From Pelagibius sp050043265 (lineage in GTDB: Bacteria > Pseudomonadota > Alphaproteobacteria > Kiloniellales > Kiloniellaceae): a stretch of DNA of 64,000 bases. This document shows, in pieces, positions 62,774 through 64,000 of this stretch (the stretch's first letter is position 1; each line of letters starts with the position of its first letter). Location of the stretch: the NCBI GenBank assembly GCA_050043265.1, contig JBHJIR010000025.1, positions 24,494-88,493 of the forward strand. Reading direction: 5' to 3'. The translations under genes and the position numbers were made by a program. The notes under the pieces were generated by a model. That model was not told the DNA's origin, did no database searches, and was given only the letters and a program-made list of their open reading frames with translations.

Positions 62774-64000
62774 TCAGGCCAGCTTGCCGTGGCAGTGCTT
62801 GTACTTCTTGCCGGAGCCGCAGGGGCAGGCGGCGTTGCGCGGCGTCTTGCCCCAGGTGGCCGGGTCGGCGGGATCGATCTCGGCGACGCCGACGCCCGGG
62901 GAGCGGCTGGCGGACGCTTGGGCCTGGGCGCGCGCCTCGGTGCCCGATGCTCCCGGCGGCGGCGTGTCACCGGCCGGGGCATTGCCGCCCGCCATGGCCA
63001 CGTCCTGGCGGCCTTCATGCATTTCCTGCTGCGGGCGCGGCACCTCGACCGGCTCCTGCGGGCGCATCTCGACGCGGCTCAGCAGGCTGATGGTTTCCTC
63101 GCGCACCTGGGCCAGCATGGTCTCGAACAGGTCGAAGGCCTCGCGCTTGTATTCGATCAGCGGGTCGCGCTGGCCATAGGCGCGCAGCTGCACCCCCTGG
63201 CGCAGGTGGTCCAGCGACAGCAGGTGGTCCTTCCACTGCCGGTCCAGCACCAGCAGCAGGATCTGCTTTTCCAGGCCGCGCATGACTTCCGGGCCGAAGT
63301 TGGCGGTCTTGGCCGCCATGCGCTGCTTCACTGCGGTGGTGATGCGCTCCTTGATCTCCTGGTCGGCGATGCCTTCTTCCTTGGCCCAGTCCTTCACGGG
63401 AAGGTCCATGTTGAACAGGCGCAGCGTCTCCTCGTGCAGCGAGGCCACCTGCCACTGTTCGGAATAGGCGTTGGCCGGGATGAAGCGCGACACCAGGGCG
63501 TCGATGACGTCGGTGCGCATTTCGCTGATGGTTTCCTGCACGTCGGTGGCGCGCAGCAGGTCCTTGCGCTGCTCGAAGATCACCTTGCGCTGGTCGTTCA
63601 TCACGTCGTCGTACTTCAGCAGGTACTTGCGGCCTTCGAAGTGGCGCGCCTCGACCTTCTGCTGCGCCTTTTCCAGCGCCTTGTTGACCCAGGGGTGGAC
63701 GATCGCCTCGCCTTCCTGCAGGCCCAGCTTCTGCAGCATGGAATCCATGCGCTCGGAGCCGAAGATGCGCATCAGGTCGTCGGCCAGCGACAGGAAGATC
63801 TTCGAGGCGCCGGGGTCGCCCTGGCGGCCGGCACGGCCGCGCAGCTGGTTGTCGATGCGCCGGCTCTCGTGGCGCTCGCTGCCGACGATGTAGAGGCCGC
63901 CGGCGGCCAGCGCCTGCTGGCGGGCGGGGTCGATCTACGCATCGATCTCGGCGGTCTTCTTCTAGCGGGCGGGTGCGGTCTCGATGTGCTCGGCCTCGTG
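62774..64000 (-). CDS. secA: Preprotein translocase ATPase SecA, C-terminal part, with two in-frame TAG codons
   Basis: The 5' part lies beyond the window. Visible are helicase domain 2 (GLYIVGSERHESRRIDNQLR then GRAGRQGDPGASK), the scaffold and wing (AIVHPWVNKALEKAQQKVEA, YDDVMNDQRKVI) and the zinc SEC-C tail CPCGSGKKYKHCHGKLA. TAG occurs at 63935-63937 and 63962-63964, both in frame and nine codons apart: ETAPAR-stop-KKTAEIDA-stop-IDPARQQAL. The flanking sequence is normal SecA, and Gln (CAG) fits both sites. SecA is essential, so either the bases are wrong or the TAGs are decoded. Confidence 0.93.

Noticed and set aside
28838..64000. In-frame TAG as pyrrolysine codons
   Set aside because: The host genes are not methylamine methyltransferases, no pyl genes are visible, and TAG is the ordinary stop of many genes here.

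Overview
The window is high-G+C bacterial chromosome, about two thirds G+C by eye. It is densely packed with short intergenic gaps and many 4-nt ATGA/GTGA start-stop overlaps. Gene content points to an alphaproteobacterium, probably in or near the Rhodospirillales: class I lysyl-tRNA synthetase, an aerobic CobS/CobT cobaltochelatase, a TIGR01459 HAD hydrolase, a DUF2889 protein, a TipF-like degenerate EAL protein, aroK-aroB beside xerD, and beta-methylmalyl/malyl-CoA lyase. This placement is inference; no 16S or tRNA gene is present. I found no CRISPR array, prophage, complete IS element, rRNA or tRNA.

Layout. 0-6 kb: a TerB-like fragment, an AEC transporter, a cytochrome b561/PepSY pair divergent from a response regulator/histidine kinase operon, a DUF6869 protein and an HxlR regulator divergent from a methyltransferase. 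7-20 kb: a LysE exporter, a DinG/XPD-type helicase, an ECF sigma/anti-sigma/Spy-like operon, lysK, an aminotransferase, an S24-type HTH regulator, DUF952-pyrD, an ArsC-like reductase and the EAL protein. 20-35 kb: a HAD hydrolase, a DUF5939 adenylyl cyclase, a histidine phosphatase, an MFS carrier, a membrane histidine kinase, methylmalonyl-CoA mutase, an Atm1-type ABC transporter, a LysE/AraC pair, a CmoA/membrane-methyltransferase pair and meaB. 35-47 kb: rpmB, a phytase-like esterase, cobT-cobS, a J-domain protein, an EamA carrier, bolA, NnrU, DUF2889, CBS and CorC proteins, and aroB-aroK. 48-64 kb: a small membrane protein plus a large secreted protein, xerD, malyl-CoA lyase, accA, a complete oppABCDF-type operon, a lower-G+C insert with two unknown genes, a desulfinase-like acyl-CoA dehydrogenase, a GH5 glycosidase and the C-terminal part of secA.

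A metabolic theme runs through the window. Methylmalonyl-CoA mutase, its chaperone MeaB and the cobalt chelatase subunits CobS/CobT form a B12-dependent propionate/methylmalonyl-CoA module. Malyl-CoA lyase (with a GntR/FadR-like operator upstream) and AccA add acyl-CoA carboxylation and C-C cleavage steps.

The most unusual signal is a set of five in-frame TAG codons in four otherwise intact, conserved genes: the Atm1-like transporter, cobT, the corC-like gene, and secA with two TAGs nine codons apart. I saw no frameshift and no in-frame TGA or TAA in any other gene. Every site is one transition from CAG (Gln). Because secA is essential, simple gene decay is an unlikely explanation. Sequence error, or amber suppression/recoding, must be separated. 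TAG is also the ordinary terminator of many genes here, so a full reassignment is not supported. Other points of interest are a carboxy-SAM synthase translationally coupled to a membrane methyltransferase without CmoB, an S24 regulator lacking its catalytic residues, a desulfinase-type acyl-CoA dehydrogenase, and two families of intergenic palindromic repeats.
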